The notes: generated from the sequence alone by a model not told the origin. Shown: positions 50,484 through 59,454, numbered from the stretch's first letter. The stretch is DNA of 64,000 bases from Actinomycetota bacterium (GCA_016870485.1 VGBM01000006.1:1-64000), one strand, 5' to 3'. Made by a program: numbers and translations.

Positions 50484-51728
50484 ATGGCGGACGTGATCAT
50501 CGTCGGGGCGGGCCTCAGCGGCCTCAACTGCGCGGCCCTGCTCGTCGAGCAGGGGCTCGACGTCGAGGTGCTCGAGGCCTCCGATGGCGTCGGCGGCCGC
50601 GTGCGCACCGACGTGGTCGACGGCTTCCTGCTCGACCGCGGCTTCCAGGTGCTGTTCGACGGCTACCCGGAGGCGCAGCGCGCCCTCGATCTCGAGGCGC
50701 TCGACCTGCGCGCCTTCCTGCCCGGCGCCGACATCTTCTGGGACGGGCGCATGCGCACGATCGCCCACCCCCTGCGCGACCCGCTGGCCGTGCCCGACGC
50801 CCTGCGCGCCGGGATCGGCGGCCCCGCCGACGTCAAGGCGGCCGCGCAGTGGCTGCTCGGCGCGCGCCCGCTCTCGTCCGCGACGCGGCCCGACACGACG
50901 GCCGACGAGCGGCTGCGCGACCTCGGCTTCTCCGAGGCGGTCCGCGAGCGGCTCCTGCGGCCGCTCTTCGCCGGGGTCTTCCTGGACCGCGACCTCGGCG
51001 TCTCGAGCCGCCTGCTCGACCAGTGCTTCTCGCAGATGGCGTCGGGCCGCACCGTCGTGCCCGCGCGCGGCATGGGGGCGATCGCCGAGCAGCTCGCGGC
51101 GCGCCTTCCCGCGGGCGCCGTCCGCCTCGGCGAGCGCGTCGAGAAGGCCGGCACCCGCAACGTCACGCTCGCCTCCGGCACCAAGGCGAAGGCGCGCCTG
51201 GCGGTGGTCATCGCGGGCGGCGCCCACGACGCCGCGCTCCTCGCCGACACCCCCGAGCCCGCACCGCGCTCCTCGACGTGCCTGTGGTTCGACGCGCCGG
51301 AGGCGCCCGCCGGGCGCCGCATCGTCCTCGACGGCGACGGCACGGGCCCGGTCAACAACGTCGCCGTGATGTCGGCCGTCGCACCGTCCTACGCCCCGCC
51401 CGGACGGGCTGCGATCGCGGCGTCCTGCGTCGGGCTGCCGTTCGGGGGTGACGACGCCGCGCTCGAGTCGGCCGCGCGCGCCCAGCTCGCCCGCTGGTTC
51501 GGGGGGCGCGTGGACGCCTGGCGCCTGCTCCGCGTCGACCGCATCGAGTGGGCGCAGCACGCGCAGCCCCCGGGCGGGCTCGGCAGCGGCCCCCGCTGGC
51601 TCAAGGACGGCCTGCTGCTCGCGGGCGACGGCACCGAGAACGCCTCGATCGACGGCGCCCTGCGCGCCGGTCGGCGCGCCGCCGACCTGATCGCGGCCGC
51701 CGCGCTGACGGCCCGGACCGCGGTCTGA
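50484..51728 (+). CDS. FAD-dependent amine oxidase/desaturase-like protein
   Basis: 414 residues. N-terminal DVIIVGAGLSGLNCAALLVEQG then EASDGVGGRVRTDVVDGFLLDRGFQVLF, and C-terminal LLLAGDGTENASIDGALRAGRRAADLI, the frame of flavin monoamine oxidase/protoporphyrinogen-oxidase-like proteins. Substrate unknown; similar proteins are annotated in plants and bacteria as 15-cis-phytoene-desaturase-like. The ATG follows CAGCAT (50471-50476) by 7 bases, a weak hexamer. Its TGA overlaps the ATG of the sarcosine-oxidase-type gene, so the two flavoproteins are co-expressed. Confidence 0.85.
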   Translation: MADVIIVGAGLSGLNCAALLVEQGLDVEVLEASDGVGGRVRTDVVDGFLLDRGFQVLFDGYPEAQRALDLEALDLRAFLPGADIFWDGRMRTIAHPLRDPLAVPDALRAGIGGPADVKAAAQWLLGARPLSSATRPDTTADERLRDLGFSEAVRERLLRPLFAGVFLDRDLGVSSRLLDQCFSQMASGRTVVPARGMGAIAEQLAARLPAGAVRLGERVEKAGTRNVTLASGTKAKARLAVVIAGGAHDAALLADTPEPAPRSSTCLWFDAPEAPAGRRIVLDGDGTGPVNNVAVMSAVAPSYAPPGRAAIAASCVGLPFGGDDAALESAARAQLARWFGGRVDAWRLLRVDRIEWAQHAQPPGGLGSGPRWLKDGLLLAGDGTENASIDGALRAGRRAADLIAAAALTARTAV

Positions 51729-52876
51729 TGCGCGTCGTCGTCGCCGGCCTCGGCGCGATGGGGCTGCCCACGGCGTGGGCGCTCGCGGCGCGCGGCCACG
51801 AGGTCATCGGCATCGACCGCCACGGCATCGCCTCGCGGGTCGGGTCGTCGGCGGGCGAGACGCGGATCTTCCGGCTCGCGCACGAGCGGCCCGATGACGT
51901 CCGCCTGGCCCGGCTCGCCCTCGACGCCTGGCGTGCGCTCGAGCAGGGCGCGGGCGAGCCCCTGATCGACACCGTCGGCCTGCTCCTGCGCGGCGAGCGG
52001 GCCCGGCTGTGGGTCGAGGCCCTGGCCGCCGAGGGCGTCGCGGCCGAGGAGCTCGACGCCGCCGGCGTCGAGCGGGCCTTCCCCGAGGCCGCGCGGCGCC
52101 CCGGCGAGTACGCCGCGCTCGTGCCGACCGACGGCGTCGTCTTCGCGCGCCGCGGCCTGCTCGCGATCGCGAAGGCGGCGGCCGAGGCGGGGGTCGAGCT
52201 CGGCGAGCCCGAGCGGCTGACGGCGCTCGAGGAGACGCCGACGGGCGTGCGCCTCGAGACGGACCGCCGCCGGCTCGAGGCCGACGTGGCCGTGGTCAGC
52301 GCCGGGCCGTGGGCCGAGGACCTGCTCGCGCCGCTCGGCGTGCGGCTCCCGCTCGCCCCGGCGATCGGGCAGGTCACGTACTGGCGCGGCGGCGGGGCGT
52401 GGGAGCGGCGCCCGTCGTTGATCGACTTCGCCCAGCCCGACCGGCTCGGCGTCTATGGGCTGCCGACGCCCGGCAGGGGCTACAAGGTCGGCCTCGACTA
52501 CGGCGACGAGGCGGCCTTCGTCCGCGAGGCAACCGGCTGGGCGGTGCGCCCCGACGAGGTGGCGCTCAACGGCGACTGGGTCGCCGAGCACCTGCCGGGC
52601 CTGCGCGCCGACGGGCCCCACGGCGCCGAGGGGTGCCCGTGGACGATGACCCCCGACAACGAGTTCGCGTTCGGGCGCCACGGGCCCGTGGTGGTGGCCG
52701 CGGGCTGCTGCGGGCACGGCTTCAAGCACGCTCCGGTGCTCGGCGAGATCCTCGCCGACCTCGCCGAGGGCAAGGGCCTCTGGCCGGAGGCACGGATCTT
52801 CGACATGGATCGGTTCGGGCCCGATGCGGACTTCGCGCGGGTCGACACGCCGCTCGGCGCGCGGATCTCGATCTAG
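51728..52876 (+). CDS. Sarcosine oxidase / N-methyl-tryptophan oxidase-type flavoenzyme
   Basis: 382 residues. FAD-binding VVVAGLGAMGLPTAWALAARG at 4-24, the GSSAGETRIFRLAHE segment near 42 (family GSSxGxTRxxR), and EGCPWTMTPDNEFAFGR near 308. In monomeric sarcosine oxidases the Cys in this last motif carries the covalently bound flavin. It should oxidise an N-methyl amine to formaldehyde plus the demethylated amine with H2O2. Coupled to the upstream amine-oxidase-like gene and followed by a SirB1-like gene and the GcvT/MttB cluster, consistent with methylamine breakdown. Exact substrate unknown. Confidence 0.88.
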   Translation: MRVVVAGLGAMGLPTAWALAARGHEVIGIDRHGIASRVGSSAGETRIFRLAHERPDDVRLARLALDAWRALEQGAGEPLIDTVGLLLRGERARLWVEALAAEGVAAEELDAAGVERAFPEAARRPGEYAALVPTDGVVFARRGLLAIAKAAAEAGVELGEPERLTALEETPTGVRLETDRRRLEADVAVVSAGPWAEDLLAPLGVRLPLAPAIGQVTYWRGGGAWERRPSLIDFAQPDRLGVYGLPTPGRGYKVGLDYGDEAAFVREATGWAVRPDEVALNGDWVAEHLPGLRADGPHGAEGCPWTMTPDNEFAFGRHGPVVVAAGCCGHGFKHAPVLGEILADLAEGKGLWPEARIFDMDRFGPDADFARVDTPLGARISI

Positions 52877-52920
52877 CGCGACGGGCAACCGTGCGGGGCG
52901 TCCCCGGCGAAAGAACCACC

Positions 52921-53571
52921 GTGCAGTCCTTTGCCGACATCGCGCGCCTCGACAGCCCGCACCTCGAGCAGCTCGCGCTCGCGATCAGCGTCGAGCTGCG
53001 GCCGACCGACTGCGACCTCGCTCTCGCCGAACTCGACCGGCTCGCGGAGCTCGTCATGCGGGAGGGCATCGGGGGCGACCCCATCGAGCAGCTCGCGGTG
53101 CTCGGGGAGGTGCTCGGCCGGCGCGAGGGCCTCGTCGGCGACGTCGAGGACTACGACAACCCGGACAACTCGATGCTCGATCTGGTTCTGACGCGGCGAC
53201 GCGGCCTGCCGATCCTGCTCAGCGTCGTCTGGGTCGAGGTCGGCCGCCGGCTCGGCCTGCCGCTGCGCGGCGTCGGCCTGCCGGGCCATTACGTGGCGGG
53301 CTGGTTCGGGGAGGGCGATCCGATCCTGGTCGACCCGTTCCGAGGTGGCGCCCTGATCGCCGAGGCGGTGCCCCCGGCCGCGGCCGTGCCGACGTCGCCG
53401 CACCTGACGGCGCTGAGGATGTGCTCCAACCTCGTCGCCTCCTACGAGCGCCGCGGTGACATCGGCCGCATGCTGATCGCGGCCCGCCTGCGGCTCACGC
53501 TGCCGCTCGACGAGCGCGACCGACGGGTCATGGAGTTCGAGTTCAAGCGCCTCTCGGCGACCACGAACTAG
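52921..53571 (+). CDS. SirB1/transglutaminase-like protein
   Basis: 216 residues. Pattern of the SirB1_N family: YDNPDNSMLDLVLTRRRGLPILLSVVWVEVGRRLGLPLRGVGLPGHYVAGW at about 75-125 as separate short motifs, with Pro-Gly-His (GLPGHYV) at the predicted active site and DPFRGG later. Fold resembles transglutaminase-like proteases, but the activity is unproven. GTG start 45 bases after the previous stop, with a weak AAAG upstream. Confidence 0.85.
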   Translation: MQSFADIARLDSPHLEQLALAISVELRPTDCDLALAELDRLAELVMREGIGGDPIEQLAVLGEVLGRREGLVGDVEDYDNPDNSMLDLVLTRRRGLPILLSVVWVEVGRRLGLPLRGVGLPGHYVAGWFGEGDPILVDPFRGGALIAEAVPPAAAVPTSPHLTALRMCSNLVASYERRGDIGRMLIAARLRLTLPLDERDRRVMEFEFKRLSATTN

Positions 53572-53611
53572 CGGGCGGCAGGGCGCCTGGGGAGCGTCTA
53601 GGATCCTCGCC

Positions 53612-55603
53612 ATGCACTCGTCCTACGCCATCAACTCCCCCGACTTCGCCGTCGAGCGCGAGGGCGTCGCCGCGCCCCTCTCCGAGCTCTGGCCGGGCGG
53701 CTACCGCAACGGCGACCGCTTTGCGGTCCTGATGGGCACTCCGATGGACGCGGTCGGGTGCTCGAACCTGATCGGCGGGACGAACACCCTCTTCTACGAC
53801 CACCTGCGCGAGACGCGCGGCACGACGAACTTCTTCCGCTACGCGGACACGTACATGATCGGCGTCGACTGCGAGCCCGGCGACTGGAACCAGCTCGACG
53901 TCTGGCCGATGCACAAGTTCGTCAGCATCATGCAGCCGACCGCCGAGGCCGTGGTGCACACGATCAACGACCGCCGGATCACGCACCTGGCGATCCCGGA
54001 GACCGGGATCCGCGTGCGCGGCCCGGTCGTCTTGTCGACCTGGAACACCTTCCTGGACCAGGTCAAGGTCGTGATGCTCTACAACCCGCTGACGGGCAAG
54101 GCCCGCGAGGCGGACGTCGCGCTCCTCGGCAACAAGGTGATCGAGTCCTACGTCGAGCAGGCGATCTTCTCGACGCCGGGCATCGGGGCGGGCCAGCAGG
54201 CGCGGCTGCGCCGCATCCGCCGCAACCTCGACCGCGAGCCGATGCGCTGCCTCGAGGAGTACCGCACCCTCGCGAACCCGGCCGCCGCGCGCGGGCTGCT
54301 CGGCGTCTCCGAGGTGCTGCCGCCGGGCCACCAGCCGCCGGACCTGCGCCAGGCGCCGCTCGTGATCATCCCGGTCGACACGCCCGTCGCGGCCGCCGAC
54401 CAGGAGGGCTCACCGGCCGCGAGCGCGGCGGGGATCGAGCTCGTCGAGCCGCCGGCGCCCCTGCCGTCGAGCGAGGGGCTGCGCAAGACCGCGTTCGACG
54501 CGGTGCAGCGCCGGATGGGCGGCACGTTCGCGGAGTGGGAGGGCTGGGACTGGATCTCCGACTTCGGCGACCCGGTCAACGAGCACCACGCGGTCCGCGA
54601 GACCGTCGGCATCTGGGACGAGTCGCCGCTGCAGAAGTGGGTCTTCCGGGGCCCCGACGCGCTCCAGGCGGTCGACTGGTGCTTCGCCAACGACATGGCG
54701 TCGATGCAGGTCGGCCAGGCGCGCTACTCGTGCTTCACCGACGAGCACGGTCGCATGCTCGGCGACGGCGTCGTCTTCAATACGGGTGACCAGACGGGGG
54801 CGGGGCTGCTCGTGGTGACGGCGCTGCCGTCCGACGTCGACCACTTCCGCCGCGTCTGCGCGCACCTCGACGTCGAGATCCTCGACCGCACGGAGCGCTG
54901 GCCGCACGTGCAGGTGCAGGGTCCGCGCTCGCGTGACCTGCTCGAGGCCCTGACCGCCTTCGACGTGGCGTCGCTGAAGTACTTCCGCTTCACGACGGAG
55001 CCGATCGAGATCGGCGGCGTGCCGGGCTGCTACCTGGCCCGCACGGGGTACTCGGGCGAGCTCGGCTACGAGGTCTACTGCGCGCCCGAGCACGCGGCGC
55101 AGCTCTGGCAGGCGCTGCTCGACGAGGGCGCCGCGCGCGGCATCCGCCCGTACGGCCTCGCCGCCGTCGAGTCGCTGCGTATCGAGTCGGGCCTGATCTT
55201 CATCGGCTACGACTACTTCCAGGGCCTGACCTCCCCGTTCCACATGAACCTGGACCGCACGATCAACCTCGAGACCGGCGACTTCGTCGGCAAGGCGGCG
55301 CTCGCGGCGGAGTTCGCAGCGGGGATCACGCACCGACTGACCACGCTCGTGATCGGCGGCAACGAGTCGCCCGACTACGGCGCGGACGTCTTCGTCAACG
55401 GTCGCGGCATCGGCAAACTGCTGTCGCCGTCGGCGGGCCGCTCGCCGAGCGTCGACCGCCTGATCGGGATGGCCTGCATCGAGGCCGAGCTCGCCGACCC
55501 GGGCAGCCGCGTCGAGGTGGCGCTGCCCGACGGGCGGCTCATCCCGGCCTACACCGACACCTTCCCGATCTACGACCCGGAGAAGAAGCGGCCCCGGTCG
55601 TGA
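53612..55603 (+). CDS. GcvT-like aminomethyltransferase with unrecognised N-terminal domain
   Basis: 663 residues, nearly twice a normal T-protein. Residues about 1-205 form a domain I do not recognise (GTPMDAVGCSNLIGGTNTLF, DCEPGDWNQLDVWPMHKF, ITHLAIPETGIRVRGPVV); a linker follows to about 295. The C-terminal part is GcvT: HAVRETVGIWDESPLQKW, ARYSCFTDEHGRMLGDGVVF (folate-site Asp kept), VQVQGPRSRDLLEAL, RTGYSGELGYEVYCAPEHA, PYGLAAVESLRIESGLIFIG. It likely moves a one-carbon group to tetrahydrofolate. ATG 7 bases after TAGGAT (53599-53604). The stop overlaps the racemase-like gene (GTGA). It converges on a cluster with an MttB homologue. Confidence 0.85.
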   Translation: MHSSYAINSPDFAVEREGVAAPLSELWPGGYRNGDRFAVLMGTPMDAVGCSNLIGGTNTLFYDHLRETRGTTNFFRYADTYMIGVDCEPGDWNQLDVWPMHKFVSIMQPTAEAVVHTINDRRITHLAIPETGIRVRGPVVLSTWNTFLDQVKVVMLYNPLTGKAREADVALLGNKVIESYVEQAIFSTPGIGAGQQARLRRIRRNLDREPMRCLEEYRTLANPAAARGLLGVSEVLPPGHQPPDLRQAPLVIIPVDTPVAAADQEGSPAASAAGIELVEPPAPLPSSEGLRKTAFDAVQRRMGGTFAEWEGWDWISDFGDPVNEHHAVRETVGIWDESPLQKWVFRGPDALQAVDWCFANDMASMQVGQARYSCFTDEHGRMLGDGVVFNTGDQTGAGLLVVTALPSDVDHFRRVCAHLDVEILDRTERWPHVQVQGPRSRDLLEALTAFDVASLKYFRFTTEPIEIGGVPGCYLARTGYSGELGYEVYCAPEHAAQLWQALLDEGAARGIRPYGLAAVESLRIESGLIFIGYDYFQGLTSPFHMNLDRTINLETGDFVGKAALAAEFAAGITHRLTTLVIGGNESPDYGADVFVNGRGIGKLLSPSAGRSPSVDRLIGMACIEAELADPGSRVEVALPDGRLIPAYTDTFPIYDPEKKRPRS

Positions 55604-56352
55604 CGCCCGGCCCCGACCCGGAGGGATCGATCGGGGTCGTCGCCGAGGGCTGGGAGGGGGTGCGCGGCGCCGAGCTCCTGCAGGCCGAGCTGCCGCGCGA
55701 GGACGTGCTCGTCGTCGCCGACCAGGCCTTCGCGCCGTACGCGCGGCGCCGGCCCGACCAGGTCGCGGCGCGCGTCCGCGATCTCGCCGACGGCCTCCTC
55801 GACAAGGGGGCCAAGGCGCTGCTCCTGGCCGGCGGGTTCGCCTCGTTCGAGGCGCGCCCCGACCTCGGCGAGACGCCGGTGCGCGGGCTCGAGGCGGGCC
55901 TGCGCGAGGCGCTCGCGGAGGCGAGGGGCCGGCCGGTGGCGTGCGTCTTCGCGGCCGCCGAGGTCAAGACGATGGTCCTCGCCCACGCGATCCGGGCGCT
56001 GCGCGGCGGCGGCAGCGTGACCCTGATCGAGCGCGCGGCGGACGATCCGGGGGCGCTGGTCGCGCGGGTGCGCGCGCAGACGCCGGACGTCGCCGTGCTC
56101 GTGCTCCTGACGCCCGCCGCGTACGCCGACGTCGAGGCGGTGCGGTCCGCCGCCCCCGACCTCGTCGTCGTCGACGCCCTCGCCGCCGCCGTGCGCTTCC
56201 TCGTCCACGACATCCGCCGCCGGCGGCTGCTCGCCCACCACGGGCTGCGGGCCGGTCGGGTGATCGCCTACGCCACGCGGGGCGGCACCACCGGGTTCGC
56301 GCGGGAGCCGCTGTCGACGGCGTCGGCGGCGGCGCTGCAGCGGCGCCGCTAG
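55600..56352 (+). CDS. Glutamate-racemase-fold protein lacking both catalytic cysteines
   Basis: 250 residues. Alignment by eye to MurI: GVVAEGWEGVRGAELLQAEL for GVFDSGVGGLSVLRE, LVVADQAFAPYARRRPDQV for YVADTANxPYGxKxxEEI, AKALLLAGGFAS for VKALVIACNTAS, and VLVLLTPAAYADVEAVR for VLVLGCTHYPLLRPVI. Thus both catalytic Cys (CNTAS and GCTH) and the DSG Asp are lost, while the fold and length remain. It cannot racemise by the two-cysteine mechanism and may bind an amino acid or betaine-like ligand, or act with the overlapping GcvT fusion. The only Cys, near residue 115, is not at either site. Its stop overlaps the convergent EamA gene. Confidence 0.75.
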   Translation: MTPGPDPEGSIGVVAEGWEGVRGAELLQAELPREDVLVVADQAFAPYARRRPDQVAARVRDLADGLLDKGAKALLLAGGFASFEARPDLGETPVRGLEAGLREALAEARGRPVACVFAAAEVKTMVLAHAIRALRGGGSVTLIERAADDPGALVARVRAQTPDVAVLVLLTPAAYADVEAVRSAAPDLVVVDALAAAVRFLVHDIRRRRLLAHHGLRAGRVIAYATRGGTTGFAREPLSTASAAALQRRR

Positions 56353-57176
56353 CCGACCAGCCCGAGCCCCGTCACCGCCGCGAGCGTCACCACGATTCCG
56401 ACGTACTGGTTGGGGTGGAGGCGCTCGCGCAGGGCGACGATCCCGATCAGGGCGGCGACGGTGCCCCACTGCGTCGCGGTCACCGAGGCGACGCTGAGGG
56501 GGCCGGCCGCGGCGGCGAACGCGAAGGCGACGAAGCCGACGCCGTCGAGGAGCCCGCAGCCGGCGATCGACCCGGTGGCGGCGCGGTCGGGCAGCCGCCG
56601 CACGGCGATCAGGAACACCGGCAGCACGAGCAGCACGCTGGTCAGCCGGGTCACGGCCACGGTGGTCAGCTCCGGCAGCTCCGACATCCCGAGGCCGATC
56701 AGGGCGACCGCGTAGACCACGGAGGCCGCGATCGCGGGCAGGGCCCCGGCGGCGGTGCGCCGGCCCGGCTCGAGCGAGACGAGGACGGTGCCGACCACGG
56801 CGACGAGGAGCAGGGCGCCGGTCAGGGGCGTGGGCCGCTCGCCGAGCCCGATCGAGATGAGGGTGGCGACGCCGCCCTCCAGCGCGATGATGGGGGCGAC
56901 GACGCTGAGGTTGCCGGAGCGCAGGGCGCGCAGGAGCAGGAAGAAGCCGACGTTGGCGCAGACGCCGGCGGCCACGGGCCAAGCCAGGGCGCGCGGCGTC
57001 CACGGGCCCGCGCCGCCGTCGACCACGAGCGCCACCGGCAGCACCGCGACCGTGCAGATCGCCAGCACCCAGAACATGATCAGGATCGGCGAGCGTTCGA
57101 TCCGCGAGGCGCGCTGGGTGAAGACGTTGGCGAACGCCCAGGCGACCGCGGTCACCAGGCCGAGCAGGACCGCCAC
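56349..57176 (-). CDS. EamA/DMT-family transporter
   Basis: 275 residues, ten helices as two EamA repeats (VVAPIIALEGGVATLISIGLGERPTP ending repeat one, ATQWGTVAALIGIVALRERLHPNQYVG ending repeat two). Drug/metabolite exporter type. GTG at 57176 begins two bases after the stop of an upstream paralogue with the same motifs, and the same TAG-CC-GTG junction joins that one to MttB. These look like a tandem duplication; together they may export or import the MttB substrate or product. Confidence 0.88.
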   Translation of the reverse strand: MAVLLGLVTAVAWAFANVFTQRASRIERSPILIMFWVLAICTVAVLPVALVVDGGAGPWTPRALAWPVAAGVCANVGFFLLLRALRSGNLSVVAPIIALEGGVATLISIGLGERPTPLTGALLLVAVVGTVLVSLEPGRRTAAGALPAIAASVVYAVALIGLGMSELPELTTVAVTRLTSVLLVLPVFLIAVRRLPDRAATGSIAGCGLLDGVGFVAFAFAAAAGPLSVASVTATQWGTVAALIGIVALRERLHPNQYVGIVVTLAAVTGLGLVG

Positions 57177-57178
57177 GG

Positions 57179-58000
57179 CTAGGCGAAGGCCCCGAGCCCG
57201 GTGATCGCCAGCGCGGTGACGGCGATCCCGACGTACTGCGAGGGGGCGAGGCGCTCGCGCAGGACGATGATCCCGATCAGCGCCGCCACCGTCCCGAACT
57301 GCGAGGCGGCCACCGTGGCCACGCTCGACGGGCCGATCCCCGCCGCGAACGCGAAGGTGGCGATGCCGGCGGCGTCGAGCGCGCCCGCGAGCAGCAGGAG
57401 CCGCAGCGAGCCGCGCGGGTCGCGCGTCGTGGCGAGCAGGAGCAGCGGCACCGCCCCCAGCAGGCTGATCGAGCGCACGAGCCCCGCGGAGGTGAGGGCG
57501 GGCTGGTCGGTGTAGCCGAGCGCGGTCAGGACGGCGGCGTAGCAGAGCGCCGCGGCGAGGGCCCACAGCGCGCCCTTCGCGGCCCGCGCGCCGGGCTCGT
57601 ACGAGACCATCACGGTGCCGGCGACCGCGATGGCGAGGAGGGCGAGCGCGAGCGGGCTCGGCCGCTCGCCGAGGCCGATCGACAGCAGCGTGCCGAGGCC
57701 GCCCTCGAGGGCGATGATCGGGGCGACGACGCTGATCGACCCGGCGCGCAGGGCCTGGGCGAGGAACAGGAAGCCGACGTTGGCGATCAGGCCGGCGAGC
57801 ACCGGCACCGCCAGCGAGCGCGGCGTGAACGGCCCCTCGAAGCCGTCGACGATCAGCGCGACCGGGATCACGATCGACGTGCCGGCGAGGAGGATCCAGA
57901 ACAGCATCGCCCGCCCGTCGAGCACCCGTGCCCCGCGCTGGAGCGGGATGTTCATCGTGGCCCACGCGACCGCCGCGGCGAGCCCGAGGACGACGGTCAC
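57179..58000 (-). CDS. EamA/DMT-family transporter (paralogue)
   Basis: 273 residues, ten helices in two EamA repeats (ISVVAPIIALEGGLGTLLSIGLGERPSP; ASQFGTVAALIGIIVLRERLAPSQYVG). Closely similar in these segments to its downstream neighbour. GTG start two bases after the MttB stop, so it is read as part of one mRNA with MttB. Each protein is full length, so they could act singly or as a heterodimer. Substrate unknown; gene context suggests a methylated amine or amino acid. Confidence 0.88.
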   Translation of the reverse strand: MTVVLGLAAAVAWATMNIPLQRGARVLDGRAMLFWILLAGTSIVIPVALIVDGFEGPFTPRSLAVPVLAGLIANVGFLFLAQALRAGSISVVAPIIALEGGLGTLLSIGLGERPSPLALALLAIAVAGTVMVSYEPGARAAKGALWALAAALCYAAVLTALGYTDQPALTSAGLVRSISLLGAVPLLLLATTRDPRGSLRLLLLAGALDAAGIATFAFAAGIGPSSVATVAASQFGTVAALIGIIVLRERLAPSQYVGIAVTALAITGLGAFA

Positions 58001-58002
58001 GG

Positions 58003-59454
58003 CTAGTCGCCGAGCTCGGTGCGGCGCCGGTCCACGTAGGCCCGGAGCTCGGCCTGCAGGTCGGGGTCGAGCGCGGGCGGCTGCTCCTCCCAGGCCGCCT
58101 GCATGGCGTCAAACTGCCCGAGCGCGCGCTCGGTGGCGTTCAGGCCGCCCTTCTTCTGCCAGGCGGAGTAGTTGTCGGTCGTCCAGACCTCGGGGCGGTA
58201 GAAGCAGTCGCGGAAGTGCTCGAGGGTGTGGGCGGCCCCGAAGAAGTGGCCGCCGTGGCCGACCTCCTCGTGCGCGCCGAAGGCGAGCGCGTCGTCCGTG
58301 AACTCGACCGGCGTGAACTCCTGCATCATGTTGCGGAGCATCTCGGTGTCCATCGCGACCTTCGCGAAGGAGTGGACGAGGCCGCCCTCGAGCCAGCCCG
58401 TCACGTGCAGCTGCAGGTTCGCGCCGGCGAGGAACGACGGCAGCATCGTGTTGAGCGCCTCGAACGACGACTGCCCGTCGACCGCCGGGCTCGCGTTGAG
58501 CCCGCCGCCGCCGGCGCGCCAGAGCACGTTGTGGCGGCGCGCGATCTGGCCGGTGGCGATGATGCCAAGCGCGGCCTCGGGCCCGCCGAAGCCGGGCGAG
58601 CCGGACTTCATGTCGGTGTTGGAGACGAACGAGCCCATGATCGCGGGGCAGCCCGGGCGGATCGCCTGCACGAGCGCGATGCCGGCCAGGGACTCGGCGG
58701 TCTGCTGGGCGAGGGCGGCGGGCACCGAGACGGGGCCCATCGCGCCCATCATGATGAACGGCGTCACGTTCACGATCTGGTTGCGCTCGGCGAGCATCCA
58801 GAGCGACTCGAGCATGCGCGTGTCGAACGTGAGCGGCGAGTTGGCGTTGATCGTGCCGAAGACGCCCGCGTCCCGCTCGAGGACGTCGGCGCCGCCGAGG
58901 GCCATCTCCGCCATCGCGATCGAGTCGATCACCCCGTTGAGGTGGATCTGCGCCGCGCCGACGGGGAGGTCGGTGTTCTCGTACATCGCGAGCTGCAGGT
59001 CGAGGTGGCGCGAGTCGAGCGGGCGGTCGTTGCACTCGAGGATCGGGTAGCCCGGCGTGTCGATCTCGGGCGTGACCTGGGCGGCGCGCAGCAGCTTGAC
59101 GGCGTCGTCGAGGGTGCCGTCGCGCCGGCCCGTGCGGCCGTCGTCGACGAAGGGCATCGACTGGCCCGTGCAGAAGACCATGTGGTCGGGCCCGAACTGG
59201 ACGTGCTTGTCGGGGTTGCGGGACAGGAGCCGGAACGACGTCGGCGTGGTGGAGATCCGCTCGAGCAGCCAGTCGGGGTCGAGGAAGACGACCTCGTCCT
59301 CGACACGCTGGCCCTCCCGCGCGAGCAGCTCGAGCGACGGCTCGTGCATGAACTTGATGCCGAGCTCGGACACCAGCCGGCGCCAGCCGCGGTCGATCAC
59401 GTCGAGCGCGTCGGGGGTCAGCGGCTCGAAGCGGGGCATGCGGTTCACGAACAT
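58003..59454 (-). CDS. MttB-family methyltransferase, non-pyrrolysine type
   Basis: 483 residues. Trimethylamine methyltransferase superfamily TIM-barrel protein: PRFEPLTPDALDVIDRGWRRL, RNPDKHVQFG, FCTGQSMPFVDDGRTG, CPAIMGSFVSNTDMKSGSPGFGGPE, GAHEEVGHGGHFFGAAHT. No in-frame TAG, so it lacks pyrrolysine and belongs with MtgB-like enzymes that demethylate quaternary amines such as glycine betaine and pass the methyl to a corrinoid protein. No corrinoid protein gene is in the window; the GcvT fusion might be an alternative acceptor partner. ATG at 59454, 7 bases after CATAGT (complement of 59462-59467), preferred over an in-frame GTG at 59463. Heads an operon with two EamA transporters. Confidence 0.88.
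   Translation of the reverse strand: MFVNRMPRFEPLTPDALDVIDRGWRRLVSELGIKFMHEPSLELLAREGQRVEDEVVFLDPDWLLERISTTPTSFRLLSRNPDKHVQFGPDHMVFCTGQSMPFVDDGRTGRRDGTLDDAVKLLRAAQVTPEIDTPGYPILECNDRPLDSRHLDLQLAMYENTDLPVGAAQIHLNGVIDSIAMAEMALGGADVLERDAGVFGTINANSPLTFDTRMLESLWMLAERNQIVNVTPFIMMGAMGPVSVPAALAQQTAESLAGIALVQAIRPGCPAIMGSFVSNTDMKSGSPGFGGPEAALGIIATGQIARRHNVLWRAGGGGLNASPAVDGQSSFEALNTMLPSFLAGANLQLHVTGWLEGGLVHSFAKVAMDTEMLRNMMQEFTPVEFTDDALAFGAHEEVGHGGHFFGAAHTLEHFRDCFYRPEVWTTDNYSAWQKKGGLNATERALGQFDAMQAAWEEQPPALDPDLQAELRAYVDRRRTELGD

Noticed and set aside
58003-59454. Pyrrolysine in the MttB homologue
   Set aside because: The frame has no in-frame TAG, so it belongs to the non-pyrrolysine branch. The only in-frame TAG continuation seen is in the nitrile hydratase accessory gene, which is not a pyrrolysine family.
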